DNA of 64,000 nt from Streptomyces sp. NBC_00443 (GTDB lineage Bacteria; Actinomycetota; Actinomycetes; Streptomycetales; Streptomycetaceae), in contig NZ_CP107917.1 in assembly GCF_036014175.1 (NCBI RefSeq), positions 7,130,001 to 7,194,000 on the forward strand, given 5' to 3'. The notes beneath the pieces were generated by a model, which saw only the letters and a program-made list of their open reading frames with translations, was not told the DNA's origin and did no database searches. Positions 63,541 through 64,000 of the stretch are shown here, one piece after another (the stretch's first letter is position 1; the number at the start of each line of letters is the position of its first letter). The translations under genes and the position numbers were made by a program.

Positions 63541-64000
63541 ATGGCACGATTCAACAGGCGCGCCGCCAAGGCGCGGCCGACCTCGCGGGTCACCTCGACG
63601 GGGCGAGTGCTCCGTACCTACGAGGGCGGCCTGGGACGTGAGCGCGACGCGCGCTCCGAGCTCTTCCTGCTGTCGGTCGCCAACTTCGTCTCGCAGCAGA
63701 CCTTCTACGAGTCCGGCGCCGACCGTGACGACCGGTTCGCGCGCCTCGTGGGCGAACTCGCCGTCACGGATCCCGAGTGGACCGCCGGCCTGCTCGGCTG
63801 GCTGCGCGGCGAGGGCAACCTCCGTACGGCCGCGATCGTGGGCGCCGCCGAGTACGTGAAGGCCCGTCTGGACGCCGGGGCCACCGACGGTCCGTCGAAC
63901 CGGCAGGTCATCGCCTCCGTACTCCAGCGGCCGGACGAGCCCGGCGAACTGCTCGGGTACTGGACCGCGCTGTACGGCCGTAACGTCCCGAAGCCGGTCA
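63541..64000 (+). CDS. rsr: TROVE-domain RNA-binding protein (Ro60/Rsr), N-terminal part
   Basis: The gene runs off the right edge, so 153 residues are visible. It starts MARFNRRAAKARPTSRVTSTGRVLRTYEGG, followed by the TROVE start RDARSELFLLSVANFVSQQTFYE (about 40-60), then RFARLVGELAVTDPEWTAGLLGWLRGEGNLRTAAIVGAAEY and YWTALYGRNVPKP, as in bacterial Rsr proteins. TROVE proteins are HEAT-repeat rings that bind Y RNAs and misfolded RNAs and work with exonucleases such as PNPase. ATG 63541 after a G-run (GGGGGG). The two structured RNAs upstream are its probable partners. Confidence 0.9.
   Translation, partial: MARFNRRAAKARPTSRVTSTGRVLRTYEGGLGRERDARSELFLLSVANFVSQQTFYESGADRDDRFARLVGELAVTDPEWTAGLLGWLRGEGNLRTAAIVGAAEYVKARLDAGATDGPSNRQVIASVLQRPDEPGELLGYWTALYGRNVPKPV

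Overview
The window is high-GC actinobacterial DNA. Gene content, codon use and gene order (rapZ-yvcK-whiA, gap-pgk-tpi, pgi, opcA-zwf-tal-tkt, ctaB/ctaA, sufR-sufBDCSUT, dapD) point to a Streptomyces chromosome core region, in the order I remember from S. coelicolor. Many genes overlap by 4 bp (ATGA/GTGA), several use GTG or TTG starts, and a few appear leaderless.

Layout. 1-2.3 kb: end of rapZ, then yvcK and the sporulation regulator whiA. 2.4-5.4 kb: a large secreted M14 carboxypeptidase. 5.6-9.7 kb: glycolysis (gap, pgk, tpiA), secG and an RbpA-family RNA polymerase-binding protein. 9.8-13.5 kb: an MFS transporter, pgi, and a doubtful small membrane/proline-rich locus. 13.5-24.0 kb: a PadR regulator with a two-gene ABC export system, divergent from a sugar-binding protein and a GH13 alpha-glucosidase plus sugar ABC importer operon. 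24.0-30.8 kb (minus strand): tkt, tal, zwf, opcA and pgl, the pentose phosphate branch. 31-38.3 kb: heme A biosynthesis (ctaB, ctaA), an amidohydrolase, a nucleotidyltransferase, a drug-type ABC transporter and an AAC(3)-family acetyltransferase. 38.4-45.0 kb: the Suf iron-sulfur operon. 45-63.2 kb: accessory and mixed genes, including an AbfB-domain protein, a GH114 lipoprotein, SMR/TetR, dapD, a five-repeat lectin-like beta-propeller, a DapA-family lyase, envelope-associated small proteins, an ArsR/AHSA1 pair, a secreted nuclease and a PhoX-type phosphatase.

The end of the window (63.25-64.0 kb) holds the most interesting locus. Two tandem structured RNAs lie directly upstream of the start of a TROVE (Ro60/Rsr) gene. 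Both share Ro-binding-like helix sequences. The second ends in a circularly permuted tRNA-like fold, as in bacterial YrlA Y RNAs. It is a candidate Ro-Y ribonucleoprotein locus.

Three genes (pgl, the AAC(3) acetyltransferase and a holin-like protein) are broken by single-base indels at G/C-rich runs. A common sequencing or assembly error is at least as likely as real gene decay. All functions are inferred by reading; no database search was run.
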